From Rhineura floridana (lineage: Eukaryota > Chordata > Lepidosauria > Squamata > Rhineuridae), in assembly GCF_030035675.1 (NCBI RefSeq), contig NC_084482.1, positions 225,847,943 through 225,911,942 of the forward strand: 64,000 bases of DNA. Direction: 5' to 3'. Positions 1-11,262 of this stretch are shown here, one piece after another. Both the position numbers and the translations under genes were made by a program. Every line of letters starts with the position of its first letter. Positions within the stretch are counted from its first letter, which is position 1. The notes below the pieces were generated by a model. It did no database searches, was not told the DNA's origin, and worked only from the letters and a program-made list of their open reading frames with translations.

Positions 1-125
1 AGTCCAACCTGCAATTGGGATGCTCATGGGCGAAAGCTTCCCAGTTCTCAATAATTCCTGTGTAGTTCCTATCATTGCTGTCAAATTAACCCATCAGGGT
101 GGGAGTTCTCCTGGAGAATTTAAGA

Positions 126-225
126 AGAGCCCTGCTGTATCAGGCCAAAGGTGGAGCATCTAGTCTAGCATCCTGTCCTCACAGTTGATGCCTGTGAGAA
201 GTGAGCAAGCAGGATTGGAGTGTAA
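126..225 (-). mobile_element. CR1/L3-like LINE, 3' end fragment
   Basis: Antisense match to the 3' end of the complete CR1 at 28080-32350 (agaagagcc...tgct...atcaggcca, then the 'catcctgt..tctcacag' block). It is diverged and broken by the MITE at 228-474; further weak CR1-like sequence may follow at 477-510. Confidence 0.6.
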
Positions 226-227
226 TA

Positions 228-474
228 CAGGCATACCCCGCTTTAACATACGCAATGGGACCGGAGCGTGTATGTAAAGTGAAAATGTACTTAAAGTGAA
301 GCAATTATCTATGCATGTACTGCACTGCAATTGCCACTAGATGGCAGCGGTGTCACGCCATTAAGTGTCCCTGATTGCGAAGCGCGCGTACGTTAAGGGG
401 GGCATGGTGGAGTATGGAGCATGTATGTTATAGCGAGGTGACTAAGTGAAGCGACGTTAAGCGGGGTATGCCTG
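228..474. mobile_element. Tigger-like (Tc1/mariner, pogo group) MITE
   Basis: Short non-coding element with terminal inverted repeats: it starts CAGGCATACCCCGCTTTAAC and ends with the near-complement GTTAAGCGGGGTATGCCTG. It is flanked on both sides by TA (226-227 and 475-476), the target duplication expected of Tc1/mariner transposons. The terminus resembles the Tigger-type CAGGCATACC end. There is no transposase frame, so it is a non-autonomous deletion derivative. It lies inside an older CR1 fragment. Confidence 0.85.
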
Positions 475-476
475 TA

Positions 477-1640
477 GTTGCTTCCTCCTGCTGTTCTCAC
501 AGTTGTCCTTGCAATTTGTATTCAGAATGAAATAGTCTGCGCTACCTCTTTCTCGAGGATGCACCGAGGGGTCACAAGAATTCCCTGTTAACCTTGTGGC
601 TCCGCAGAGCTCCTGTCACCAAATTCTGTGCTGATCTAAGTGCGCCCTGTCTCTGAACATTGGAGATATCCACAGGGGCCAATCAAAAGAGGACAATCCC
701 ACCAAAGGTTCTCTTAGGACTAGGGATTTATCAGCAAAATAATGAGATCTTCACACAAACAAATAAATAATGTTTATTTCATACACACTTAATCCTTAGT
801 TACACAGGTAACATGCATTCCTGGCTTTAGCCAGTAAACTGACTTAAATTCTCAAGGCAAAGTATTATAACTGAACATGTCAGGCTGTTACACAAAGCCT
901 GTTCAGTTAAATAGATAGTATTATTCAAGCTTTAAAGTATATTGTTATACAGTGATATAGTCATGCAGTTCTAGACATCCTGTGAAATCTAAGAGCAACA
1001 ATGGAAAAGAATGAATAAGTCTCACCTACTAAGTCCCAGGACAAAGAAAACCTTGGAGTCTTCCCATGAAGTAATAGAACGACGAGTGTCCAAGTCCAGG
1101 AGACTGGTAAACTGTGGGGCTTAACAGACTCCTTTTTTGAGGAAAAAAGGGGCAAATGATGGGGTAAATGACACGTTACCTTGGGAACCTTTCGCACTTC
1201 TCAGTCTATAGCCATCTCTCAATTCATTTGCCGATATGCACATCTTTTGCATTACAGGCATCAGTCGGGTGTCAGTTGGAAACAGGAAGGTCAGGAAAGA
1301 ACTGACAGCTTTTATCATTGTTTTGATGTTATATGCCTGGGAGCTCGGCAGACTTCCCAGCATTAAATAAAAAAGCCTCCACTCAAACTGGAGAAAAGAA
1401 AATGAAATGGTGCAAGAGCCTCTTAGACTTAGATATTACAAATCAATATGCAATATGGGCTTCTGGCACACAACAAGAAGCTTGTTGTCTCTGGCAGTGG
1501 ATTTCTGAAGGTCTCTCTTAGTTGCTTTCATCTCCTTTTAATATTGTTACGTTATTTGCTTCAGGTGGCATTTTTGTTTGGCTTACTTTGTTTTTTTTTA
1601 ACTGCACACCACTTAGTGCAGGGCTAAGTCTCCCCACGCT
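477..1640. other. unassigned intergenic DNA
   Basis: No frame, repeat terminus or RNA gene that I recognise. It is moderately AT-rich with several short chance frames on both strands, none with a family motif. Confidence 0.4.
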
Positions 1641-1644
1641 TCCC

Positions 1645-1985
1645 CTTTCAAAGACAAGCCCATGTGAAGCATGCAAGCAGGACTTGAGTGCAACAGTCGC
1701 CCTGTTGAGAGCATGGCGGCTGTCTTAAAGCTGCAAAGCACTCAAAGGGGGAAGGAGACGATTCCCCCTCCTACAGCCCATCAGCTGATGAGCTGGTGAA
1801 AGCCGCCTCGCTCCAGCACAGCAAACATTAAGCTCCTGGTTGTTCCCTTGCCTGCCCCACATCTGACGTCATGCATAATCAGGTATGGGGCAGGTGGGCG
1901 TGGTTTCCCTAAAGCAGCCTTGTGAGCCAAACAGGGAGGTCTGGTGGGTCAAGACTGGTCCATGGGTAGGAGGTTCCCCAGCGCA
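1645..1985. repeat. CR1 3'-end scrap followed by hAT-type repeat fragment
   Basis: 1655-1710 resembles the antisense CR1 3' end ('catgcaagcaggacttgagtg'-like block). 1850-1985 resembles a common squamate hAT-type repeat with 'ggggcaggtggg', 'ccaaacagggagg' and 'aggttcccca' blocks. Both are old and truncated, and no target duplications are visible. Confidence 0.4.
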
Positions 1986-2029
1986 GGCATATGAGATGTT
2001 AAAAACACTGAACAGTTTTAAATAAAATG

Positions 2030-3835
2030 TTAGTGGCCATTGATAGCCTCCTGGCATTTGTCTAATGCTCTTCTAAAGCCATTCATGTTGGTGGCCATCA
2101 CTGCCACTTGTGGGAGCAAATTCCATAGTTGAACTATGCGCTGCTTGAAGAAGGACTTTCTTTGGTCAGTCCTGAATCTTCCACTTCCGGCTTCACTGTA
2201 TGTCAACAAGTTCTCGTGTTATGAGAGAGGGAGAAAAGCTTTCCACTGTCCACTTTCTTCACACCATGCTTAAATATATACACGTCTGTCATGAAACCTC
2301 TTACTTGAAATGGAAATGGACTATCTTCAAGTCGATTCCGACTTATGGCAACCCTATGAGTAGAGATTTCATGGTAAGCGGTATTCAGAGGGGGTTTCCC
2401 ATTGCCTCCCTCTGAGGCTAGTCCTCCCCAACTGACTAGGGCCTGCTCAGCTTGCCACAGCTGCACAAGCCAGCCCCTTCCTTGTCTGCAACTGCCAGCT
2501 GGGGGGCAACTGGGTTCCTTGGGACTGTGCAGCTTCCCCACGGCTGCACAAGTGGCAGGGCACATAACCCCTGAGCCACTCAGTGGGGGGGTGATCTTTA
2601 GCTGGCCCTTGGCTCCCAGGAGACACAAGCGATAATTTCAATTCACAGACTCTGGACTCACAGCCAGGCTGTTACCTTTCCTCTAAACTAAAGAGCCCAA
2701 AGGCTGCAACCTTTCCTCTGAGAGGATTTGCTCCATCGCTTTGTTCATTTTGGATGCCCTTTTTTGAACCGTTTCCAGTTACTTTTGAGGTGAGGCAACC
2801 AGAACTGTACACAGCTTTCCTAGTGTGGTTGCCTCATATTTCTATAACTGCATGATGATACTGGCAGTTTCATTTTCAGTTCCTTTTCTATCTCCCCCTA
2901 GCATGGAATCCATGTATTTCACAGCTGCCGCATACTAGGTCGCCATTGCAATGGTGTATGGGCTTTTTCAAAAGCTGTCTGGAAGTCTAAGTCAAATGGA
3001 TCACCTCTGTCTCTGTGCCTGTTGACACTCTCAAAGAACTCTAAAAAATTAGTGAGACAGGACTTACCATTGCAGAAACTATGCTGAAATCACAGCAAGG
3101 CTTATTCTTCGATGTTTGGTAATTTTCTCTGAAAACAACCATTTCCATCAGTTTCCCCAGAACAGACATTAAGCAAACTGATGTGTAATTTCCAGGATCC
3201 CCCCTGAATCCCTTTCTAAAAATTGGTGTTACATGGAACACTTTCCAGTCCTCGGGTATGGAGGCTGATATTAAAGAGAAGATACATATGTTCGTTAGAA
3301 GATCCGCAATTCCACATTCGAGTTCTTTGAAACTCTTGGATGGATGCCATCTGGACCTGGCAATTTGTCAGTTTTTATCTTGTCTATTAGGCCTAGAACT
3401 ATCTCAGTCTCCCTTCCTGCAAAAGTTAGTCCAAGATCTGCCTTATGTCTTCAGCAGTGAAGATAGATGCCAAGAATTCATTCCACATCTCTACAGCACT
3501 CTTTTGACTCCGTTGTCATCCAAGGACCAACCGCCCCTGTAGACGGTCTCCTATTACTAGTGTGTTTAAAAAATTTTTTCTTGGTCTTTGTGTTTTTAGC
3601 AATGTGCTCTTCAAGTTCTTTGTTAGCATCTCTTATTGTCTATTTGCATTTCTTTTGCAAAGTTTGTGTCTGTGTTCCATTTTTTTGAAGGAAGCCTACT
3701 TGACTCTAAAGGTGTCTTTGACTTTGCTTATTTACCATGGCATCCTCTTGGCCCTGATCACACCTTTCCTGAACTGCGGCATATGCTCCAGTGGAGCTTC
3801 TAATATTGTGTTTTTAAACAGCTCCCAATCATATA
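2030..3835 (-). mobile_element. CR1/L3-like LINE, 5'-truncated antisense copy, split by a SINE
   Basis: Reading the complement gives the C-terminal half of the CR1 ORF2 product and its 3' end. Blocks match the better copy at 28080-32350 in order: the last ~70 codons at 2050-2300, the reverse-transcriptase region at 2940-3560, and the linker after the endonuclease at 3560-3835. A SINE (2308-2690) interrupts it between the C-terminal blocks. Many stops and shifts in all frames show an old copy with no coding capacity. The 5' boundary near 3835 is where the match to the zinc-finger intron repeat begins. Confidence 0.85.
2308..2690 (-). mobile_element. Sauria-type SINE (tRNA head, BovB-like tail)
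   Basis: Antisense copy: the 3' tail lies left ('aaatggaaatggac', then the 'cgattccgacttatggca' BovB-like block), the body in the middle, and a truncated tRNA-like head at the right. It is colinear with the complete copy at 17252-17643 but lacks the last ~25 bp of the head. It is inserted in the antisense CR1 of 2030-3835 and is therefore younger than it. Confidence 0.85.
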
Positions 3836-3849
3836 TAATGTATTTTAAC

Positions 3850-4117
3850 AGTAATTTTCCAAGCCAGTATTCTCCTAGAAAAAGTAATTTCATTTCTGCA
3901 TTTCTCTTCCCCCTAACCCCACTTCTTATTGCGTATTATTTTAGAAATATATCTCTGTTGTATCACGGTATGAGGAAAAACAAGACACATCTGGGCCTAG
4001 TGATACGAAGTGGAATATGGACCTGAGAGGAATTCATGTCCTGTGACACTGCAGAATATTCCAATAACCTTGGTTTCAGCTGGGCACACAAAAAGAAAGG
4101 CACAGAACTGTGGAGAT
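3850..4117 (+). repeat. Zinc-finger intron segment, module copy 1
   Basis: Direct repeat of 9068-9345: the same succession of blocks (ttttccaagccagtatt, aaaaagtaatttcatttctgc, tgtatcacggta, gacacatctggg) at high identity by eye. It is the intron upstream of the zinc-finger exon, so modules 1 and 2 are products of a tandem duplication. Copy 1 was later split by the BovB at 4118-5275. Confidence 0.8.
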
Positions 4118-5275
4118 GTAAAAGCTAAGACCCCCTTTCGGATGCACACCTTAATGTGGTCAGGGGGTTTGAGAATGTTGAAGAAGCTGAGAGCAATGCT
4201 GTCAGGAGTCTAGACCAAAAGGCTAGACTCCTAGCAGGAGCACCCAAGGCAGAATGGTCAAAGCTGCTTTAAAAGAGATGGGGGTGCCACAGCATCTGAT
4301 TGTCCTGATGCGCAACCTATGCTCTGCAGAAGAGGCTACTGTAAGGACAGAATATGGAGAAACCGATTGGTTTCCCATCAGAAAGGGTATGAGACGGGTG
4401 TATTTTATCACCCTATTTGTTTAATCTGTACACAGAAGATATCATACGGAAAGCGGGATTGGACCAAGATGAAGGAAGTGTGAAAAGTGGAGGGAGAAAC
4501 ATCAATAATTTAAGATATGCAGACGATACCATACTCTTAGCAGAAACGAGTAATGATTTGAAACGAATGCTGATGAAAGTTAAAGAGGAAAGCACAAAAG
4601 CAGGACTACAGCTGAATGTCAAGAAGACTAAAGTAATGACAACAGAAGATTTATGTAACTTTACAGTTGACAATGAGGACATTGAATTTGTCAAGGATTA
4701 TCAATACCTTGGCACAGTCATTAAACAAAATGGAGACAATAGCCAAGAAATTAGAAGAAGGCTAGGATTTGGGAGGGTAGCTATGAAAGAATGAGAAAAG
4801 GTCCTCAAAGTCAGGATCATTCAGACCATGGTACTTCCGATCTCTATGTATGGATGTGAAAGTTGGACAGTGAAAAAAGTGGGTAAGAGAAAAATCAACT
4901 CATTTGAAATGTGGTGTTGGAGGAGAGCTTTGCGCATACCATGGACTGCGAAAAAGGCAACTAATTGGGTGTTAGAACAAATTAAACCAGAACTGTCACT
5001 AGAAGCTAAAATGATGAAACTGAGGTTATCATACTTTGGACACATCATGAGAAGACATATTTCACTAGAAAAGACAGTGATGCTGGGGAAAACAGAAGGG
5101 AGTAGAAAAAGAGGAAGGCCAAACAAGAGGTGGATTGATTCCATAAAGGAAGCCACAGACCTGAACTTACAAGATCTGAACAGGCTGATTCACGACAGAT
5201 GCTCCTGGAGGTCGCTGATTCATAGGGTCGCCATAAGTCGTGATCGACTTGAAGGCACATAGCAACAACAACAAG
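4118..5275 (+). mobile_element. RTE-BovB LINE, 5'-truncated
   Basis: Carries the end of the BovB reverse transcriptase with the catalytic box YADDTILLAE (about 4517-4546), followed by the conserved C-terminal blocks: YQYLGTVI, YGCESWTVKK, FGHIMRR, GRPNKRWIDSIKEAT. It ends in the non-coding tail 'tcgccataagtcgtgatcg' plus a short (caa) run. RTE elements copy themselves by target-primed reverse transcription; BovB is the family whose tail the Sauria SINE shares. The frame is broken upstream of the RT box and again near 4795-4815, where ~25 codons are lost. It sits in the intron of zinc-finger module 1 and is absent from module 2, so it arrived after that duplication. Confidence 0.92.
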
Positions 5276-5333
5276 AACTAAGAAGCATAAAATTGGGCTT
5301 GATTTATGATGAGATCCTTTGTCTTTGCCTTGA

Positions 5334-5970
<637 letters not shown>

Positions 5971-6094
5971 ATGGAATGCGGAATAAACTTCAGTGTGAGC
6001 CTTACTCTACGTCTTTAAAGTAGAGGACTGGTGGAACTTAGGTGGACCAATGTAGTATTTAGCAATGGTAAGTATGTAGTTAAGTTTAATCTTA

Positions 6095-6510
6095 CAGTCT
6101 ACCAAAGATTACAATCCTGTACCACTTGGGACCAGGATACCTAGATCATCTCTTATATATCCAACCAATCACTGCAATGTGCAGGAGAGGGCCTCTTGCA
6201 TGTAACATCTCATCAGGACATCCATTCTGTATGGCATAGGAACTGTTCTTTACTGTGGTGGCACCTAGCCTTTGGAACTCCTTCCCATTACATATCAGAC
6301 AGGCGCCGTCTCTATTTTCTTTTGGGTGCCTATTGAAGACCTTCCTTTTTTTCAACCAACCTCTTAAAATGGACATATTTATCCCAGCCTCTATTTCTGT
6401 TAAATTTTAAAAAAAGGTTTTAAATCGTTTTGATGTATGAAATGTTTTTGTTGGCATTTTTGAGATATCTTGTGTGAAGCAATTAATAGATGAAATAATA
6501 ATAATAATAA
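6095..6510 (+). mobile_element. L2-like LINE 3' end
   Basis: Reads like the L2 C-terminus (a WNS-P...IRQAPSLFSF-like block followed by LLKTFLF around 6270-6350), then a T/A-rich tail ending in (aat)n. A shorter version follows copy 3 of the zinc-finger module at 12640-12960, so this L2 was part of the module before triplication. Confidence 0.6.
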
Positions 6511-6554
6511 TGCTAAATCTTGTATGTAATGGCCACTTTTCCAGGCGCTGGTAA

Positions 6555-6640
6555 AGCACCTCTGAATACCACTTACCACAAAAACCCTATTCACAGGGTC
6601 GCCAGAAGTCAGGATCGATTTGAAGGCAATCCAGCATCAT
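6555..6640 (+). mobile_element. Sauria-type SINE, 3' end only
   Basis: Sense-strand tail: 'aataccacttaccac', then 'ttcacagggtcgccag' and 'gatttgaaggca'. It is inserted where copy 3 (about 12990) has uninterrupted 'ggccactttaccaggtgc', so it is a 5'-truncated SINE younger than the module triplication. Confidence 0.7.
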
Positions 6641-6837
6641 TCAGTATACTTTTAACTGTAGATCTTATTCATTTTGCTTTTTAAACTTTTTAAATGTTGA
6701 TTTTTCTTGATAGTTTTAATACATATTTTATATTCTTTGTAAACTACTTAGAGGTTTTAATTACACTTCAGCAGTATTCACATTTTGTTAAACACGTAAC
6801 TAAAATGAATTGTAAAAGAAAACAATCATTGTGGGTG

Positions 6838-7075
6838 GTGATACCAGACCCCAATAATAATTCCCCCTGATCAAAATGCCCATCGAGATCTTGAGATGAA
6901 GAATGAAATTGAGGAAGCACCCAAATTAGGAAATGTTGTAGTAATGAGGGACTTTGAACTACCCTCACATAGACAGGGTGTTCCAGTCATGACATGGAAG
7001 TAAAATTTCTACATCTCTTCAACGACTGTGCCCTAGAACAGTTGGTGATGGAACCGACGTGGGTTCTTATGTAGC
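6838..7075 (+). mobile_element. CR1/L3-like LINE, endonuclease fragment
   Basis: Matches the endonuclease part of the CR1 ORF2 (compare 29620-29880): the WVVIP block, 'gatcaaaatgcc', 'gagatgaagaatgaaattg', 'ggaaatgttgtagtaatg', and an 'EQLVMEP'-like stretch. Broken. Its W codon (tgg) shows what the complete CR1 had at the place where it now has a stop (29620). Confidence 0.75.
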
Positions 7076-7345
7076 AACTTCCCTATGAGGAAATGTTGCA
7101 CATAGAGAAAAGTTTTTCTCCCTCTCTTTGATGGCTTTAAAAGGGGTTAGACAAATTCATGTCTCCGTGCGGGGAGGCAGCACGCTTGTGAATACCAGTG
7201 GCTGGAAACGGCAGGAGGGAAGAGTGCACTCAAGTCCTGCTTACGAGCTTCCCCTGGGCATCTGGTTGGCCACTGTGAGAAAAAGATGCTGCAGGGGATG
7301 GCGCATTGGCCTGACCCAGCAGGCTCTTCTTCTGTTCTTAAATAG
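7075..7345 (+). mobile_element. CR1/L3-like LINE, 3' end
   Basis: Sense copy of the CR1 3' end with an internal deletion: 'gagaaaagtttttctccc', then the untranslated tail (gcttcccctgggcatctgg, ggccactgtgag) ending in 'ggctcttcttctgttctt'. Confidence 0.82.
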
Positions 7346-7479
7346 TTCCTTCACTTTATTTTCCCAGGTAAGCATAGTATCCTGTTGTTATTTTGATGTA
7401 TACGGGCTTTTGATTTTCCTTTAATTTTTTTGTGTGGATTATGCTAATATCTTTTGTAAACTGACATGCATTCATTTGC

Positions 7480-7690
7480 TGTATTCCTTTCAGCACCTGC
7501 TTAAAACCTTTTGGTTTACCCAAGTCTATCCATATAAACAAATGTTTTGTTTAATGTTTTTTAGTTTTGTTTTAAAATGTTTTTAATGACTTGTTTTTAA
7601 CTCTTGAATTGATCTTTTTTTGGTAAACTGCTTAGAAGTGTTTACAATCGTGGTGTATAGATTTTGTGAAATAAAATAAAAATTGACTGC
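7480..7690 (+). mobile_element. L2-like LINE tail
   Basis: The order of T-rich blocks ending in 'ggtaaactgcttagaag', 'tggtgtatagatt' and 'aaataaaataaa' is that of an L2 3' end, although 'ccgcccagagagctt' is degenerate. Approximate borders. Confidence 0.45.
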
Positions 7691-7718
7691 TTTGCTGCTA
7701 TTTGTTATGTACCTTTTC

Positions 7719-8318
7719 CTAGCTGATGTCGCTCTCCAGTTGAAGTTTGTCATAGTCCTCTTGCCCAGCAGGGCAGATGAAGGACACCACCTTCACCTGG
7801 CACTCATAGCATGAAGGGAGTGAGAATTGGGGGTTTTCATCAGTCAGACACATGTAACAAAACTGGCTTCTCTCTGCAACAGAAGGGCCTTTGGGAAAGG
7901 TGGCAGGTGTGGGGAAAATCTCTGCTTTAGTCCATGGGGGAGCCACTGCGTATCGGGGCCAACAATTCTGGACCAGATAGATCAATGGTCTGATTCACAA
8001 CTTCAAACATGTAGAATTTTCAGGGGTAACTGATCTATGTTGTGCGATTGTTAACAAGGGAGGTGTTTCTATGTACCGGGAAAGGAATGACTCCCCAGTT
8101 ATACAGTTACATGATATCTTATATACATCCTCAAACACTTTAAAGCCCTGAGCAACTCGACGACTGGGTTGCATAAAGGATTGCCTGCACTCATCCAGTC
8201 CTGCCTCTACCTTAGGATCTAGCCAGTAAAGGCGATTCGACTGGTGAGCTGGGGTAAAAGTGGAAAGAAAAGCTCTTACCGTTTTTCTCAATTTTCTAAT
8301 CTTACTTTTCCCCCTCAA
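7719..8318 (-). pseudogene. unrecognised Cys-rich reading frame of ~200 codons
   Basis: On the - strand one frame runs about 200 codons with roughly one interruption, unusually open for this neighbourhood. The N-terminal part is basic (MRGKSKIRKLRK). It contains an N-x-S/T site next to Cys, and Cys pairs CYMC and CYEC in the C-terminal half. I do not recognise a family. It could be a remnant of a virus-like element (glycoprotein-like Cys and Asn spacing), part of a host exon, or chance. The + strand shows nothing. It sits between an L2 tail and a CR1 3' end. Confidence 0.35.
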
Positions 8319-8336
8319 AACCCTTTATTATGGATT

Positions 8337-8425
8337 ATGAATCATAGAATAGTAGAGTTGGAAGGGCCCTGTAAGGCCATTGAGTCCAACCCCCTGCTCA
8401 ATGCAGGGATTCATTGCAGGGAACT
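8337..8425 (-). mobile_element. CR1 LINE 3' end (classical amniote type)
   Basis: Antisense copy of the conserved CR1 3' end: 'gaatcatagaatagtagagt' followed by 'ttggaagggccctgtaagg' and 'gagtccaaccccctgctca'. The repeated 'attctatgattc' motif at the 3' terminus is diagnostic. This is a different CR1 lineage from the 'ttatgttctt' family elsewhere in the window. Confidence 0.78.
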
Positions 8426-8429
8426 GAAA

Positions 8430-9067
8430 GCATAATGAGGGTAGGTAACTTGGCCAAGGTATTCTCGTTTTGTGACGATTTTGATGTTACTGGTTACGGT
8501 AACTGACTACGTGCATCAGGGTTTTGTTGCTAATATTCTCTGGCTCACCGAAGAGGGCTGTAGCCTGAGGCTTTCTCCTGGGGCTGTCTCTTTCACAGTT
8601 CTTCCCCTCGCAGCTGACTTCGGATGGGTGGGAATTTCAAGCCAAATTAATCCAATTTGCACTTTCTGAAACTGTGAGCACAGACACAGGCATCCTTGGA
8701 AATCTGCACTTATTCAGACTTTGCGATGTAGTTTGCCAGCCAACCAATGTTTGCAAAAATGATATATTAGTGGAAAGTGTGCGTAAGAATGAATATATGA
8801 GTCAAAATAACATGCAAAAATGTATTTGACAAGAAATGGCTGGCAAAAATATGTACTTTATTTATTGATTTATTATTTGATGAATATCCCACCCTTCCAG
8901 CAGGAGCCCAGAGCGTACATTAGTCCAATCTCCCTACCAGAAAATGTGTTTATTAGGATACATTTGAACTAATGCTGGACATTTTTCATGAGGGTGATTT
9001 TTTAAAAAATCAGAAATGAATGTAGAAATGTGAACTGAATTTAATTTGCTCGTCTTCTGCTGACATA
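8430..9067. other. unassigned DNA with one L2 tail scrap
   Basis: Only 8858-8930 is recognisable, as an antisense L2-type tail ('ttatttattgatttatt...ccacccttccagcaggagcc'). Nothing else supports a gene. Confidence 0.4.
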
Positions 9068-9345
9068 GCTTGTGTAATTTTCCAAGCCAGTATTATTCTC
9101 CTCGAAAAAGTAATTTCATTTCTGCGTTCCTTTTCCCCTTAACCCCACTTCTTATTTCATATTGTTTTAGAAATGTATCTCAGTTGTATCACGGTAGGAG
9201 GAAAAACAAGACACATCTGGGTCATATCATAGTGATATGAAGTGGAATATGGACCTGAGAAGAATTCATGGTGTGTGACACTGTAGAATATTCAGATAAC
9301 TTTGGTTTCAGCTTGAGATACAAAGGGGGAGAACTGTGAAAATGG
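9068..9345 (+). repeat. Zinc-finger intron segment, module copy 2
   Basis: Uninterrupted counterpart of 3850-4117, continuing directly into the zinc-finger acceptor at 9441. It shows what copy 1 looked like before the BovB insertion. Confidence 0.8.
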
Positions 9346-9441
9346 AAAAATTGAGAAGTAGCTTATTGAGCTTGGTCTGTAATGAAATCCTTTGCCTTTG
9401 CCTTGAAATTCTGACTTTTTTTTCTCCCTCTTCCCCCTCAG

Positions 9442-10787
9442 CAGATGATGGGCAGAAGAAGGAGAATTATAGGGAATCACAGATGATGCCATTGGTAACA
9501 ACCAAGCGTGAAGCACAGAACGAAACGTTTGGAAATCACAGGGGACCAAAAAAGTGTAAAAGAAACCAGTCAAAGAATGAGAAGAAGAAATCCTCTACTT
9601 CTAAGGCTTTGCATCAAAGAACCCACACAGAGGAGAAACCATTTAAATGCATGGAGTGTGGAAAAAGCTTTCGTCAGAGCGGTCACCTTACTTTACATAA
9701 AAGAACCCACACAGGGGAGAAGCTGTATAAATGCAGAGAGTGTGGAAAGAGCTTCAGTCGAAAGGATTCACTTGCTGTACATGAAAGAACCCACACAGCG
9801 GAGAAACCCTTTAAATGCATCGAGTGTGGAAAGAGCTTCAGTCAGAGCAGTCACCTTACTTTACATGAAAGAACACACACAGGGGAGAAACCATATAAAT
9901 GCATGGAATGTGGGAAGAACTTCAGTCGAAAGGATTCCCTTACTTCACATCAAAGAACCCATGCAGGGGAGAAACCCTTTAAATGCATTGAATATGGAAA
10001 GAGCTTCAGTCGAAAGGATTCCCTTACTTCACATCAAAGAACCCATGCAGGGGAAAAACCCTTTAAATGCATCGAGTGTGGAAAGAGCTTCAGTCGGAAT
10101 TATTCCCTTACTTCACATCAAAGAATCCACATGGAGGAGAAACCGTATGAATGCATGGAGTGTGGGAAATGCTTCAGTAACAGAAGTAACTTAACTTCAC
10201 ATCAACGAGCACATACAGGGGAGAAGAGATTTGAATGCATGGAGTGTGGGAAAAGATTCAGCGCTAGCAGTAAACTTAAGGTGCATCACAGAATACACAC
10301 AGGGGAGAAACCATTTAAATGCACAGACTGTGGAAAGAGTTTTAGAATGAGCAGTCATATTACCGTACATCTACGAACACACATGGGGGAGAAACCATTT
10401 AAATGTATGGAATGTGGAAAGAGTTTTAGTGAGAGCGGTAACCTTACTTTACATCGCCGAACGCACACCGGGGAGAAACCATTTAAATGCAGTGAGTGTG
10501 GAAAGGGTTTTATTCGCAATGATCTTTTAACTTTACATCAAATAACCCACACAGGGGAGAAACCCTTTAAATGCAGGGAGTGTGGAAAGAGCTTCATTGC
10601 AAAATGTGGCTTGACTGAACATCAACGAACCCACACCGGGGAGAAACCTTTTCAGTGCATGGAGTGTGGAAAGAACTTCAGTGCTAATGGTGCCCTTTCT
10701 AGACATCAACGAACACACATCATAGCAGTAAACTTAATGCACATCATACAACTCACATGGGAAAAACCATTTAAATGCATGCAGTAA
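9442..10787 (+). CDS. C2H2 zinc-finger protein, final exon, 13 fingers
   Basis: The exon follows a polypyrimidine tract and a tandem CAGCAG acceptor (9439-9444), so two start points three bases apart are possible. The frame is open upstream to 9336 but that part looks intronic. After a linker ([11 protein letters not shown], a conserved GNHRGPK block) come 13 C2H2 fingers joined by TGEKPF-like linkers; all keep C2H2 except finger 5 (CIEYGKS, Cys to Tyr). Each finger would contact about three bases of DNA; the likely role is a nuclear, sequence-specific transcriptional repressor. After finger 13 the array departs ([11 protein letters not shown]...): about 60 bp present in copy 1 are missing and the frame is shifted, so the protein ends at a stop just before the CR1 at 10793. 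No upstream KRAB or SCAN exon is visible, so whether the exon is expressed is unknown. Confidence 0.82.
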
Positions 10788-10792
10788 GAATC

Positions 10793-11098
10793 ATCACATA
10801 AGAACATAAGAAGAGCCTGCTGGATCAGGCCAGTGGCCCATCTAGTCCAGCATCCTGTTCTCACAGTGGCCAACCAGGTGCCTGGGGGAAGCCTGCAAGC
10901 AGGACCCGAGTGCAAGAACACTCTCCCCTCCTGAGGCTTCCGGCAACTGGTCTTCAGAAGCATGCTGCCTCTGACTAGGGTGGCAGAGCACAGCCATCAT
11001 GGCTAGTAGCCATTGATAGCCCTGTCCTCCATGAATTTGTCTAATCTTCTTGTAAAGCCATCCAAGCTGGTGGCCATTACTGCATCTTGTGGGAGATA
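10793..11098 (-). mobile_element. CR1/L3-like LINE 3' end inside the last finger of module 2
   Basis: Antisense insertion starting 'ataagaacataagaagagcc' and running through the 3' end into the last ORF2 codons. Zinc-finger sequence lies on both sides ('aagaatcatcac' left, 'tttacatgaaagaatgc' right), which is contiguous in module copy 1 at 5917-5944. The insertion therefore split the terminal finger. Confidence 0.9.
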
Positions 11099-11262
11099 CA
11101 TGCTTTACATGAAAGAATGCATGCAGGAGAGAAACTGTAAATGAATGGAATGCAGAATAACATCAGTGTGAGCCTTACTCTATGGCTTTAAAGTGGAGGA
11201 CTGGTGGAATCTAGGCGACTAACGTAGTATTTAGCAATGTTAAGTATGTAGTTAATGTTAAT
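11099..11262 (+). pseudogene. Severed end of the module 2 zinc-finger exon and its 3' UTR
   Basis: Begins with the second half of a finger (LHERMHAGEK-like) and a stop, then 'ggtggaatctaggcgac' and 'tagtatttagcaatg', the 3' UTR shared with 5968-6100 and 12560-12680. It was cut from the rest by the CR1 and is followed directly by an antisense BovB. Confidence 0.78.

Noticed and set aside
4196-4232. Short hairpin 'caggagtctag'/'ctagactcctag' as a terminator or MITE
   Set aside because: It lies within the 5' part of the BovB copy, is not flanked by a target duplication, and has no T-run or other context.
9600-10720. Regular 84-bp periodicity resembling a CRISPR or satellite array
   Set aside because: The period is one C2H2 finger (28 codons) with conserved linkers; it is coding DNA.
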